Source of the DNA: Beroe forskalii
Taxonomy: Eukaryota; Ctenophora; Nuda; Beroida; Beroidae
Direction: 5' to 3'
NCBI GenBank assembly: GCA_011033025.1
Contig: WFMF01000325.1
Location: forward strand, 62,001 to 126,000
DNA: 64,000 nucleotides
This document shows, piece by piece, positions 44,311-54,521 of the stretch. Below the pieces are notes generated by a model. The model worked only from the letters and a program-made list of their open reading frames with translations, searched no databases and was not told where the DNA came from. A program made the translations under genes and the position numbers. Numbering within the stretch: the first letter of the stretch is position 1; every line of letters starts with the position of its first letter.

Positions 44311-45415
44311 AGAATTTTTGTTTGGTTTCCGTTGTTTTTAACCGCAACCGAGGTAGTGAGTTAGGTCCATTATCAAGGAAAAGCTTAGTGGGTTACTATA
44401 GACTAATTTACCTGAAAGCATGGTAATTTGATACAGGCTAACTTAGTACACTTGAGAACTGCGACACTTTATCACTGCGATTTTGATAGACTTGCACTAA
44501 TTAAGTGCGCACTGATTATAATTGTGTCTTGTTTTGTGTCTTGTTCAATTAAAAACTTGCGATAATTAAGTGTGCACATCTTTAATTGCCCGCCAATTAA
44601 TTGCGTGACCCAGTTCTTAAGTGTGCTAAGGTATCAGATTTTTCTACAAAAATTAGTGATTGGCTTCCTTTCAATGATCAATCAATCATGTTTCTCATCG
44701 GAGGCATTCAGTCGTTCACATATAGTTTCCACTAATTACTTTAAATCTCAAAGGACATTGCGTTCGGGCAACCTTTGTGACACGCACCCTACTGATAATT
44801 GAATACACGCTTTCTTAATCCTCCTACCACACTACTATACACGACCATATCCCTCTAAATAGTGATGTTTTCTTCATGCAATGTAACGACCTTATTGTTC
44901 TCTCGTAATGCCTGTGTGACATGTCATTAACACATATGAATGTTGCGTCTGCTTCATTACTCCTAGGTTCAATACCTGACCGGCAATACGATTTTTTGCT
45001 ACCTGAGTGCCCACACGGAAATCTTTTTGGTGTATTCGTAGCGCGAGATAGGTGATTAACGCGCGCGAGTATAACTTTTTGTACGCGCGCGTTCCTGTCA
45101 TGTTACATGGTCCTAGCCTAGCCCATCCCAGCTGTTTTAAATTGTATTAAATTTCAATAAACATGCGATTGTGAAATATTTCACTTTTTACTATGCAGGG
45201 AAGTGAAAGTGGAAGTAGAAATTCGGCTAATCATTCATGCCATCTTTAAGGGAATAAACAGGCAGTGTTTTCTGTTATCTAGGAAAGCTTTTGCGATTGG
45301 AAAGAGAATTGATATAAAAACCAAACGTTTCTTTTAAATATGGCCTTTGCTTCGCTTAGGCAGTAAGTATAAAACTTTTCCGATGGACCATTTCCCCAGG
45401 TTGACATAGAGGAAG
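44311..45415. other. Intergenic, upstream of the NKRF-like genes
   Basis: No coding signal. A CCCCAG at 45395-45400 could be the acceptor of a coding exon that begins before ATG 45416, since the frame stays open back to it. Confidence 0.35.
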
Positions 45416-48202
45416 ATGGAGAGCAACCAACAGATTCAAACCAGTCCACATTTGCCTGATTCCAGTGGGCAAAACCTTGACACCAGCGAACATTCGCCTG
45501 ACACCAGTGCGCATAACCTTGACACCAGCGAACATTCGCCTGACACCAGTGAACAGCAGATTGACCAAGATGATTATGGTGATGTTGGAGACAGTGATGG
45601 TGAGAGTGATGATCACAGTGACGATGAAGATCAGGAAGACATCGAAGAAAATGATGTAAATAGTGATGAGGAGGATAATTGTGAAGGTGATGCTAGCGAA
45701 TATGTAGTTTACCAAGAAACCACTGTTGAAGAAGGCCCACAACCAGTGATCATTAAAAAACCAAAGATTAACCACTCGCTACTGAACACCTCTGTCACCC
45801 TCCGTCAGTTAAACCTTCACCAATACAAAGGAACTATCCGGTTGAACAACTACCGTGACATCTTGGTTTCTCTAAGATCCATCTGCAAGGATTCTGGCGC
45901 TGAATTAGAACTTCGTCACATAGATGACAACGCAGAAGCTGAGCCTGAAAACCGCGGATCATACCAGAGCCACTATTCCCTGTACATCAATAAGGTTTGG
46001 GTTTGTGATGGGTATGGGGAACACGATGGTTTTGCGAAGAGACAGGCAGTTACCAATACCCTGAGGTATTTGATCCATGAAAAAGGTCTGAAGGTGACTA
46101 TTACTAAGAAAAAATGTAATCCTGTGAAGTTCAAGAGATTAGGCAAGACAATGAAGCAGGTGAAAGATACTTTCCTGGGGTTCGTGCACAAGAAACTCCT
46201 GAGATACGACTGCCCGAGCCTCGGTTTTACGATCACACATGTTAACTTCGAGCATAAAAAGAAAGTGAAAATGATCCTGGAGGAGTGTAAGAGACACTAC
46301 CTTCACACAGAGTGCAGAGTGGAAGCAAAAGCGATTGTCATTCACAAGAATCACAAAATAAAGCCTCCCAGTGAGGAGGTTTTGCCTGAAGTGGACCCTG
46401 CCCCCACTGAAATGGACCCTGCCCCCACTGAAAAGGACCCTGCCCCCAGCGAAATGGACCCTGCCCCCAGCGAAATGGACCCTGCCCCCAGTGAAGTGGA
46501 CCCTGCCCCCAGTGAAGAGAGTGGTAGTTTGCCTGTGGTGAAAGTTGGGCCCCTCCCACCCAGGAAGTTGCGCCGGAGCGTAAATTTCACTAGGAAGAAG
46601 TTAGTCCTCAACCCTTCCCTGATGAATGCTAAGTTGGTTGACCTGTCTCGTATTGGGCTGAAGGACTATCATAGTGTCCTTCCCATATCACAATCTTACA
46701 CTGCAGTGATCGTTGCCATGGCAAAAAGCGTTGGTGTTAAACACAAATTTAAACATGAAGGCCCAATTGGACCCAACAGATTTACCAAGTTTAACTGCAA
46801 ACTTTTCCTTAAAAACGATATGATCGCAAAAGGCTTCGGACAAGACAAAGAGGAGGCCTTGGAATCCTGTGCTAAAAATTCCTTTGCGTTTTTGCTTCAC
46901 AGAGAAGCCAAAGTTATCTTCGAATATCAAATCGTGCCAGAGCAGACCCGAGTTGTGTCTGAGACTGATTTCGGCTCCTGCAGCACGGAAGAACACTTTT
47001 CACAGTTTCTGGACGATGAAACGTTGCTCATGTTAAAATTATGCTTTGATGGCAGTACACCAAATAAGGAAGTGATTCGTGAACTCTGCCAAAAATACGA
47101 TCTTCTTCTGAGATCAGATGGGCCGAATGAGCTATCTGCTCTCAAGAAGAACTCTTTGATTCACAAGATGGTTGTCACAGTGCCTCCAGAAGCTTTACCA
47201 AAGATGAAGGGACTGGAAGAGAATATACCAGATAACAGATTTGAAATGGTCAGCAGCGCAGATATTGCAGAAAATAAGATAGTTGTGCGGGATAAAGTGG
47301 AGAGTTTTCTTACTGACAGTTCCATAGATCAACTTATCTTTCCGTTAAATCTTGGAGAAACAGAGAAAATCCTGGCAGAGGAGTTGTCGATGAAACACGG
47401 TCTGGACTTTTTACGTGAGAGCACTGGTTTAACGATCTTATCTAAAAAACTAAAAAACAAAAATCAGAAACGTGTCCGTAGGAATCGTGCACAGCAACCT
47501 TCTAGTTCCAATCAAGGAAATGATTGGGGTGATTTTGTGGCCAGTGGCAATGTTAGATCCTTTGGTGGCATGAGAAATGAGGACAGTTCTCTGAGATTCA
47601 ACCCCCATGATGGGGACTTTTCAGGTTATGATTCCGGATTCTCAATGGGACGGGGGAATCATCAAGGAAGCTATTCCCGCAAACGGGCTCGTGATAACCG
47701 TGGAATGTCCAGAACAATTGAAAGCGATCGTTTTGATGATTCGTCCCAATACGCTGGTCACTCGGAATGCTCAAGCCGCCAGCGTCCTCACAATAATTCT
47801 GGTCAAGGTACCTGGCATGGTTCCAACTCTGGTTTCAACCAACATGGTAACTGGCATGGTTCCAACTCAGATTACAACCAACAAGGTAACTGGCAAGGTT
47901 CAAATTCTGGTTACAACCAGCATGGTAACTGGCATGGTTCCAATTCTGGTTACAACCAACATGGTAACTGGCATGGTTCCAATACTGTTCGCTTGTCTGA
48001 AGACAATTGGAACAGTTACGATGACAGTGGCCCCTCCAATTCCTACTACCCCCGGAATCGCTCAAATAGTTTCAACCACCGAAATGAGAACAATACGAGG
48101 CATGGTGGAAATTCACATAATCGTCCTTACTGCAGTGATGCTGGCTCATCATACAATAATTCGTATAAAGGATCTTTTCAGTCTTCGTATAGGAACCGAT
48201 GA
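45416..48202 (+). CDS. NKRF-like dsRBD/R3H RNA-binding protein 1
   Basis: 928 residues in one exon. An acidic N-terminus with repeated DTSEHSP units and D/E runs (about 20-92) leads to a dsRBD-like module (about 125-230), then a linker with six MDPAPSE-type repeats (about 325-368). A second dsRBD-like module (about 425-497) contains KHKFKHEGP and AKGFGQDKEEALE. An R3H-type domain follows (about 615-680; FPLNLGETEKILAEELSMKH). The tail is Gly/Asn/Ser-rich with a four- to five-fold repeat of GSNSGYNQHGNWH and ends in Arg-rich sequence. Paired dsRBDs followed by R3H recall NKRF, a nucleolar partner of XRN2, but no G-patch is visible. Its likely role is nuclear RNA processing. Poly(A) signal AATAAA is at 48286. 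The 3' end and following DNA are repeated downstream. Confidence 0.7.
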   Translation: MESNQQIQTSPHLPDSSGQNLDTSEHSPDTSAHNLDTSEHSPDTSEQQIDQDDYGDVGDSDGESDDHSDDEDQEDIEENDVNSDEEDNCEGDASEYVVYQETTVEEGPQPVIIKKPKINHSLLNTSVTLRQLNLHQYKGTIRLNNYRDILVSLRSICKDSGAELELRHIDDNAEAEPENRGSYQSHYSLYINKVWVCDGYGEHDGFAKRQAVTNTLRYLIHEKGLKVTITKKKCNPVKFKRLGKTMKQVKDTFLGFVHKKLLRYDCPSLGFTITHVNFEHKKKVKMILEECKRHYLHTECRVEAKAIVIHKNHKIKPPSEEVLPEVDPAPTEMDPAPTEKDPAPSEMDPAPSEMDPAPSEVDPAPSEESGSLPVVKVGPLPPRKLRRSVNFTRKKLVLNPSLMNAKLVDLSRIGLKDYHSVLPISQSYTAVIVAMAKSVGVKHKFKHEGPIGPNRFTKFNCKLFLKNDMIAKGFGQDKEEALESCAKNSFAFLLHREAKVIFEYQIVPEQTRVVSETDFGSCSTEEHFSQFLDDETLLMLKLCFDGSTPNKEVIRELCQKYDLLLRSDGPNELSALKKNSLIHKMVVTVPPEALPKMKGLEENIPDNRFEMVSSADIAENKIVVRDKVESFLTDSSIDQLIFPLNLGETEKILAEELSMKHGLDFLRESTGLTILSKKLKNKNQKRVRRNRAQQPSSSNQGNDWGDFVASGNVRSFGGMRNEDSSLRFNPHDGDFSGYDSGFSMGRGNHQGSYSRKRARDNRGMSRTIESDRFDDSSQYAGHSECSSRQRPHNNSGQGTWHGSNSGFNQHGNWHGSNSDYNQQGNWQGSNSGYNQHGNWHGSNSGYNQHGNWHGSNTVRLSEDNWNSYDDSGPSNSYYPRNRSNSFNHRNENNTRHGGNSHNRPYCSDAGSSYNNSYKGSFQSSYRNR

Positions 48203-48479
48203 ACCGTGCGATGGTATCAGAAAACTTGAAAATTGAAATTATTTACATTTTGATATTTACATTTACTTTAATAGTGTGACTTTTGAATAAATTTTATATA
48301 AATTAGTTGTTATCATTCAAATTGTTTCACTATCAATAGTCAATATTCAAAAACCGAAATGAAAACCGAATCTATAGCTTTTTCCTGATTTTTATTCACC
48401 AGAATTATAAGTATTCCTTTAAGATCATGATTTGATTATTTCATATTTGTTGCTGTTAACTTCCCCTTTAATCAAGTCT

Positions 48480-48635
48480 AACTTTCCATCTAACTGAGGC
48501 CATGTAACAAACTTCCCATGAACATCTGCTGACAACATCTCAGACTCATCCTACTCTCTTCCGGTGAAAGTTTACTCCTCTATTCTCATCTCCTTCTCTC
48601 TCTCCACTGATATCCTCTTCCCTCTGTTGATGCAC
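48480..48635 (+). pseudogene. Truncated copy of the TIMMDC1-like exon
   Basis: This matches 51480-51630 (shared GGCCATGTAACAAACTTCC, GCTGACAACATCTCAGACTC) and breaks off where NKRF-like gene 2 begins. It marks the right edge of the first unit of a 3-kb tandem duplication. The splice acceptor CAG before GGCC in the downstream copy is GAG here. Confidence 0.75.
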
Positions 48636-51185
48636 AGTCTACATTTGCCTGATTCCAGTGCGCAAAACCTAGACACCAGCGAACATCATGATCAAGCTGA
48701 CACAAGTGCGCAAAACCTTGACACCAGTGAACATTTGCCTGACACCAGTGAACAACATATCGACCAAGATGATTATGGTGATGTCGGAGATAGTAATCCT
48801 GAGAGTGATGACCACAGTGACGATGAAGATCAGGAAGACATGGAAGAAGACGATGCAAATAGTGATGAGGAGGGTAATTGTGAAGATGATGATGAAGCTA
48901 ACCAAACAACTATCGTTGAATTTAAAAAAGGCCCAAAACCAATGATCAACAAAAAATCAAAGATTGACCACTCGCTACTGAACACCTCTGTCAGCCTCCG
49001 TCAATTGAACCTTCACCAATACAAAGGAACAATCCGAATGAACAACTATCATCAGATCTTAGTTTCCCTGAGAACCATTTGCAAGGCCGCTGGCGCTGAA
49101 TTAGAACTTCGTCACATAGGTGACAACGCAGAAGCTGAGCCTGAAAACTGCGGATCATACCAGAGCCACTATTCCTTGTACATCAATAAGGTTTGGGTTT
49201 GTGATGGGTTTGGTATACACGACGGCTTTGCGAGAAGAGAGGCAGTTACCAATACCTTGATGTATTTGATCCATAAAAAAGGTCTGAAGGTGACTATTAC
49301 TAAGAACAAGAGCAAGTCTTTAAAGTTCGCGAAGTTGGGAAGGAAAAGAAGCGTAAAAGAAACTCTTTTGGGTCACTTGTGCAAGAATCCGAGCCTCGTT
49401 TTCACGATCACAGAGGTAAACTTCGAGCATACAAAGAAAGTGAAACTTATCCTGAATGAGTGTAAGAGTCTCTGCCTTCTCACGGAGTGCAGAGTCGAAG
49501 AAAAAGCGATTGTCATGCACAAGAATCACAAAATAAAGCCCCAGCCAAGTGAGGAGGATTTGCCTGAAGTGGACCCTGCCTCCAGTGAGGAGAATGGTAG
49601 TTTGCCTGAAGTGAAAGTTGGGCCGCTTCCACCCAGGAAGTTGGACCAGAGTGTCGATTTTGGTTGGATTAGAAAAAAGTTGCTCCTCAACCTCTCCCTA
49701 ATGAATACAGAGTTGATTGATCTGTCTCGTATTGGGCTGAAGAACTATCATAGTGTACTACCCGCATCACAATCGTACACGTCAGCGATCGTTGCCATGG
49801 CAAAAAGCGTTGGTGTTAAACACAAATTTAAACATGAAGGCCCAATTGGACACGAGCGATTTACCGAATTTAACTGCACACTTTTCTTTAAAAACGATTT
49901 GATCGCAAAAGGCTTCGGACAAGACAAAGAGGAGGCCTTGGAATCCTGTGCTAAAAATTCCTTTGCGTTTTTCCTTCACAGAAAAGCCAAGGTTATTTTC
50001 GAATATCAAATCGTGCCTAAGCAGACCCGAAGTGTGTCTGAGACTGATTTCGGCTCATGCAGCACGGAAGAAAACTTTTCACAGTTTCTGGACGATGAAA
50101 CGTTGCTCATGTTAAAATTATGCTTTGATGGCAGTTCGCCAAAGAAGGAAGCGATTCGTGAACTCTGCCAAAAATACGATCTTCTTCTAAGATCAAATGG
50201 CCCGAATGAGCTCTCTGCTCTCAAAAAGAACTCTTTGCTTCATAAGATGGTTGTCAATGTGCCGCGAGAAGCTTTGCCAAAGAAGAAGAAAGAGAAGAAA
50301 GTAGTGCAGAAGAAGAAGAAAGAGATGGTCAGTAGCGCAGATATTGCCGAAAATAAGATAGTTATGCGTGTTAAAGTGGCGAGTTTTCTAACCGACACTT
50401 CCAAAGATCAACTCATATTTCCGCTGAATCTGGGGGAAACAGAAAAGATCCTGGCCGAGGAGTTGTCAATGAAACACGGTCTGGACTTCTTACGTGAAAG
50501 CACTGGTTTAACGATCTTATCTAAAAAACAACATGTACCAGGAAAGAAAAATCGGAACAATAAGAATCGCGCACAGCAACCTTCTAGTTCCAATCACGGA
50601 AATGCTAGGGGTGGTATGAGAAATAGGGACAATTCTCCTAGATTCAACCCCCACGATGGGGACTTTTCAGGTTATGATTCCGGATTCTCTATGGGACGGG
50701 GGAATCATCAAGGTGGCTATTCTAATAAACGGGCTCGTGATTATCATGGAATGTCTCGAACAATTCAGAACAATTGTGTCGATGATTCGCCCCAATACGC
50801 TGGTCACTCGGAATGCTCAAGCCTCCAGCGTCCTCAAAATAATTATGGCCAAGGCACCTGGCATGGTTCTAAGTCTGGTTTTAATCAACATGGTAACCGG
50901 CATGGTTCTAAGTCTGGTTTTAATCAACATGGTAACCGGCAAGGTTTCAACTCTGGTCCCAATACTGTTCGCTTGTCTGAAGATAACTGGAACAGTGGCC
51001 CCTCCAATTCCTACCAACCCCGGAATCGCTCAAACCAAAATGGGAACAATACGAGGCGTGATGGAAATCCACAAAATCGTCCTTACAGCAGTGATGATTC
51101 CCAAGTGACATTCAATTCGGCTGCTGGCTCATCCTACAATAGTTCGTATAACAGCTCTTTTCAGTCTTCGTATCGGAACCGATGA
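48564..51185 (+). CDS. NKRF-like dsRBD/R3H RNA-binding protein 2
   Basis: Tandem paralogue of the preceding gene, 873 residues from ATG 48564 or 851 from ATG 48630. Similarity to gene 1 starts at LPDSSAQNLDTSEH. The residues before that come from the truncated TIMMDC1-like exon, so the original start codon and promoter were not duplicated and the N-terminus is chimeric. Module order is the same: acidic region, dsRBD-like 1, dsRBD-like 2, R3H-type, Gly/Asn-rich tail. The DPAPSE repeat is reduced to one unit and the tail repeat to three. A Lys-rich insertion (about KKKKEKKVVQKKKKE) precedes the R3H domain. The long open frame with mostly conservative changes argues that it is, or recently was, translated. 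Confidence 0.7.
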   Translation: MKVYSSILISFSLSTDILFPLLMHSLHLPDSSAQNLDTSEHHDQADTSAQNLDTSEHLPDTSEQHIDQDDYGDVGDSNPESDDHSDDEDQEDMEEDDANSDEEGNCEDDDEANQTTIVEFKKGPKPMINKKSKIDHSLLNTSVSLRQLNLHQYKGTIRMNNYHQILVSLRTICKAAGAELELRHIGDNAEAEPENCGSYQSHYSLYINKVWVCDGFGIHDGFARREAVTNTLMYLIHKKGLKVTITKNKSKSLKFAKLGRKRSVKETLLGHLCKNPSLVFTITEVNFEHTKKVKLILNECKSLCLLTECRVEEKAIVMHKNHKIKPQPSEEDLPEVDPASSEENGSLPEVKVGPLPPRKLDQSVDFGWIRKKLLLNLSLMNTELIDLSRIGLKNYHSVLPASQSYTSAIVAMAKSVGVKHKFKHEGPIGHERFTEFNCTLFFKNDLIAKGFGQDKEEALESCAKNSFAFFLHRKAKVIFEYQIVPKQTRSVSETDFGSCSTEENFSQFLDDETLLMLKLCFDGSSPKKEAIRELCQKYDLLLRSNGPNELSALKKNSLLHKMVVNVPREALPKKKKEKKVVQKKKKEMVSSADIAENKIVMRVKVASFLTDTSKDQLIFPLNLGETEKILAEELSMKHGLDFLRESTGLTILSKKQHVPGKKNRNNKNRAQQPSSSNHGNARGGMRNRDNSPRFNPHDGDFSGYDSGFSMGRGNHQGGYSNKRARDYHGMSRTIQNNCVDDSPQYAGHSECSSLQRPQNNYGQGTWHGSKSGFNQHGNRHGSKSGFNQHGNRQGFNSGPNTVRLSEDNWNSGPSNSYQPRNRSNQNGNNTRRDGNPQNRPYSSDDSQVTFNSAAGSSYNSSYNSSFQSSYRNR

Positions 51186-51640
51186 ACCGTGCAATGGTAT
51201 CAGAAAACATGAAAATTGAAATTATTTACATTTTATTTTTAATATTTACATTTACTATGATATTGTGACTTTTAACTTTTTAAATTGATTTTATTTTTAG
51301 TTGTACTCATTCCAATTGTTTCCCTGTCGATAAGTCAATATTTGTCAATGAAAACCAAATCCATAACTTTGCCCTGATTTCGATTCATCAAAGTATTCCT
51401 TGCTTAATCATGAATTGATTGTTTCATTTTTTTAAAAATTCATCTAACTTCCCCTTATATCCACTCCAAAACTCTAACTTTCCATCTCATGCAGGCCATG
51501 TAACAAACTTCCTACCTCCCTCTGCTGACAACATCTCAGACTCATCCTACTCTCGTCCGGTGATAACACCCACCACTACTCCTCTCATCCTCCTCCTCCC
51601 TCCACTGATACCCTCTCCTCCCTCTGTGGATGACTTCACA

Positions 51641-52595
51641 ATGATGACGTCTCGGTTGGAAGAGGCGCGCGCAGCACTGCGCACGTGGTACACCACGAGT
51701 CCAGGGGTGGCTAACCTGAGGAAGCTGATTCTGGAGAACGAGTACCAGGACGCAACACATGACCCTAGGACCAAATACCAGATAGACAGGTGAGTTTGTT
51801 GTTTATTTTAGTTTTTCTAGCGGCTAGTTATAGTTGTGACTTGTGAGCAACATAATATGGACTGTTTGCTCCATCGTATGATATCGTACACTATTTTATT
51901 ATTTTAGGTCAATGCCAATGTTCTACATTCATTTCGTTTGCATTGAATCACCCTACGAATTCCCCCTCTTCCCTGGACCATCCCTTCTTCAGTTGTAGTA
52001 GCAGTAGCACTAGCATCCCCTCTCCTCCAGGTATGAGTTTTGGCGGCTCAGCACAATGACCATGACAACTCTCACTGGCAGCATCGCCGCCTACGCTGGC
52101 TGGAAAGCCGGTACCGACCGTTTCAACGAAGTCAAGGATCTCCAGATCTACTCGAGTAGGAAGGAAATCTTCAAAGTCCGGCACTCCTGGCAACTAATGG
52201 CTGCCCTGGCCTACTCAACCCCAACCATCCTCAGAACTTTTGTCATAATGACATTCCTAACCGGGATACCGCCCCTAGTGGGCGTGTATTTTAACGACAC
52301 TGACTATGTGGCTACATACGGGGTATCAGGGGTGGTGGGTGGCATGTTGGTGTCTTCCCTCATGTCAGCTAAAGACTTTGGAGGAATCAGACAGAAGTTA
52401 GTAGCAGGGTTGCTGGTCCTGCCTCCAGCGCTAGGATTGGGGTGTTTGGCGGTCTTGTCTCAGAAGTATGATCTGTATGTGCACTATGATAGGTATAAAG
52501 CAAGGTGGAGGAGCATTGACCCGCTGTGGACTGATTATGTGGAAAGGACAAAGGAGGAAGAGGCTTTGAAGAGGGAGGGGTCGTCAGAGGAATAG
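51641..52595 (+). CDS. TIMMDC1: TIMMDC1-like complex I assembly factor
   Basis: Tim17/22/23-superfamily inner-membrane protein that helps assemble the membrane arm of respiratory complex I. Coding segments: up to 51789 and 52031-52595, phase 2. The second exon gives a first hydrophobic segment with YAGWKAG, the segment DRFNEV, then three further hydrophobic stretches (YGVSGVVGGMLVSSLMS, KLVAGLLVLPPALGLG) and a charged C-terminus, the same order as in TIMMDC1. The assignment rests on pattern and spacing, not on high identity. ATG 51641 is a conservative start; the frame is open to 51419 and an acceptor at 51494 may mark a real exon start fed by an upstream exon. AATAAA at 52663 is the likely poly(A) signal. 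Confidence 0.6.
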
Positions 52596-52803
52596 GGTGT
52601 GTTTCTTGATTTAAGTTATTGTTACTATTTTTGTAAAGCTTGGGCCCCAAGTTTAATTTAGAAATAAATGACTTAATTTATTACCAGCCCTTTCAGTCAT
52701 ATTATCTACTTTTTTAATTCTCCGAATATTTGAATTTTTACTAGCTCTAGCATTGGTTTATAGGCTTTTGGTTTAATTTTTCACCATTTTCCAAGCTCAT
52801 GAA

Positions 52804-54156
52804 ATGCAGGTTCTGGGTGAACGAATCAATGAACTCTGCAACAGCCATTTCACCAGCCTCCCTCCCAAAGGTAAACCTTCCCCCTCCCAATGGACCGTTC
52901 TATCTGCTGTTGTCATGGAGATGGATGAGGAACTGTCCGTTGTTGCCATGGCAACAGGAACTAAATGTGTGGGAGAGAAGGACAAGGGCATGTACGTGGT
53001 AGGAGATAGTCATGCTGAAGTCTTATCACTTCGACTCTTCAGATTATTCCTGGTTAAGGAGATGTCTCGGTTAACTGAGGGGAGTAAGGGTGGAGGATGT
53101 TTAACTAGGAATGAGCAGGGGTGTTTCAGTGTTAAACCCGGAGTTTTATTTCACTTCTATTCCTCATGTGTCATGTGTGGTGATGCTACTATCCGAGTCT
53201 CTAATCAGAACTCCTTCCCAATTACCAGAGATTATGACGAAAACGATCATAGAAAGTTCGAGTCTAACTTGAAAAGACCGCCTTCCCCACAACCCTCTAC
53301 TACATCAAAACAGCTTAAATCCACTTCACCTGTTCCTTCACCAAACACATCATCACCCCTCCCAGGAATAACTCGCAGCGGTGGAAAGTGTCTTCTGTCG
53401 GATGACCTTACCTCAGACTCCATTAAAACCCGATCCTGGACTGAGACTTCAGTTCTCCGGACCAAACCTGGCCGGGGTCCCTTGTCCCTGTCTCTCAGCT
53501 GTTGTGATAAACTCATGAAAAGGCAAGTGTTGGGTCTCCAAGGAGGTTTACTCTCCTCCCTCATTCCTCAGCCTATCAGGTTTCAGAGCGTGGTTATCGG
53601 GGGTGAGTTTTCAGAGGAAAGTGTGAAACGAGCGCTCTTCACTCGGCTACCGGAGCACTATCAGTTTCCTGCTGAAATAATCCAAGTGGAGGATATCTTC
53701 CCTCACAGTCTCCCGAACACTTCCGCTAGAAATAGCAATGTCAGTCTTCAGAATACCTCCTTAACTAATACCTGCTTAACTAACAGTGACATTGTCAGTC
53801 TTCAGAACACTACCTCTACTAACAATGTCAGTCCAGCAAGTACTTCATTACTTTGGTGTAGAGATGCAGGACAGTGGGTTGCTGTTAAAGGGAGACAGCA
53901 GGGAGCCACCAAAACTTCTGCTGAGGAGAAAGTCATGTTGCCGGTGTGTCGAGCAAATATGATGAAACTTGTGGGAGATTTGATACAATCTGGTTCGGAA
54001 TTTGAGGAGTTTAAATCTGGAAACGGAAAAGTGAGTAGAAGTAATTATGAGGAACTACGGCAAATAGCATCGGCGTACCGGAAAAAGAAAGATCAGTTTT
54101 GTGCACATTTTACTGGTTGGAAAAAGAAGTGGGAGGAAAGTGGGAAAATCGCCTGA
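52804..54156 (+). CDS. ADAT1: tRNA-specific adenosine deaminase 1, intronless
   Basis: Deaminates A37 to inosine in tRNA-Ala; cytosol or nucleus. 450 residues in one exon. The N-terminus matches the family (ERINELCNSHF...KGKPSPSQWTVLSAVV). The catalytic HAE is at 70-72 (GDSHAEVL). The first zinc Cys is C125 in MCGDAT, where most members have PCGDA(S/T). The second is C233 in LSCCDKLMKRQVLGLQGGLL, preceded by KPGRG. A Ser/Pro/Thr-rich insertion (about 150-190) and an Asn/Ser/Thr-rich insertion with LQNTS repeats (about 300-345) separate conserved blocks. The absence of introns beside intron-rich neighbours suggests intron loss or retroposition. Confidence 0.88.
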   Translation: MQVLGERINELCNSHFTSLPPKGKPSPSQWTVLSAVVMEMDEELSVVAMATGTKCVGEKDKGMYVVGDSHAEVLSLRLFRLFLVKEMSRLTEGSKGGGCLTRNEQGCFSVKPGVLFHFYSSCVMCGDATIRVSNQNSFPITRDYDENDHRKFESNLKRPPSPQPSTTSKQLKSTSPVPSPNTSSPLPGITRSGGKCLLSDDLTSDSIKTRSWTETSVLRTKPGRGPLSLSLSCCDKLMKRQVLGLQGGLLSSLIPQPIRFQSVVIGGEFSEESVKRALFTRLPEHYQFPAEIIQVEDIFPHSLPNTSARNSNVSLQNTSLTNTCLTNSDIVSLQNTTSTNNVSPASTSLLWCRDAGQWVAVKGRQQGATKTSAEEKVMLPVCRANMMKLVGDLIQSGSEFEEFKSGNGKVSRSNYEELRQIASAYRKKKDQFCAHFTGWKKKWEESGKIA

Positions 54157-54521
54157 TATTTGTGAAACATTAGAGTAGGATTTACAATATACAATACCTG
54201 TCATGTGATTTTCACAGGTCGCATGTTATCAGAAAGTTATTTGATATCCATTCAATGTTAGTGAAGCGTAGGTAATTGCACAGTTTTGTACGTTTTTATG
54301 ACCCACTGATAAGAGAATTATGTGCTGCAGCGTGTAGGCGGTTTTTTCTTTTGTCAGATATTTTGATTTGATCCGATAATCTTTTCTGTGGAATATCTTC
54401 AAATTGGAACCTTTTTGGAATTTCTGAACGTGGACGTTTACCATAATTCATTGATTCAGTTCAAAAAACCAGTTTAAATCTCGCTTTGCTATCAACTGAA
54501 CTATGACAACTCTTCTGTAGG

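Noticed and set aside
46338-46611. Minus-strand repetitive frames opposite the NKRF-like gene
   Set aside because: Shadow of the DPAPSE coding repeat on the plus strand.
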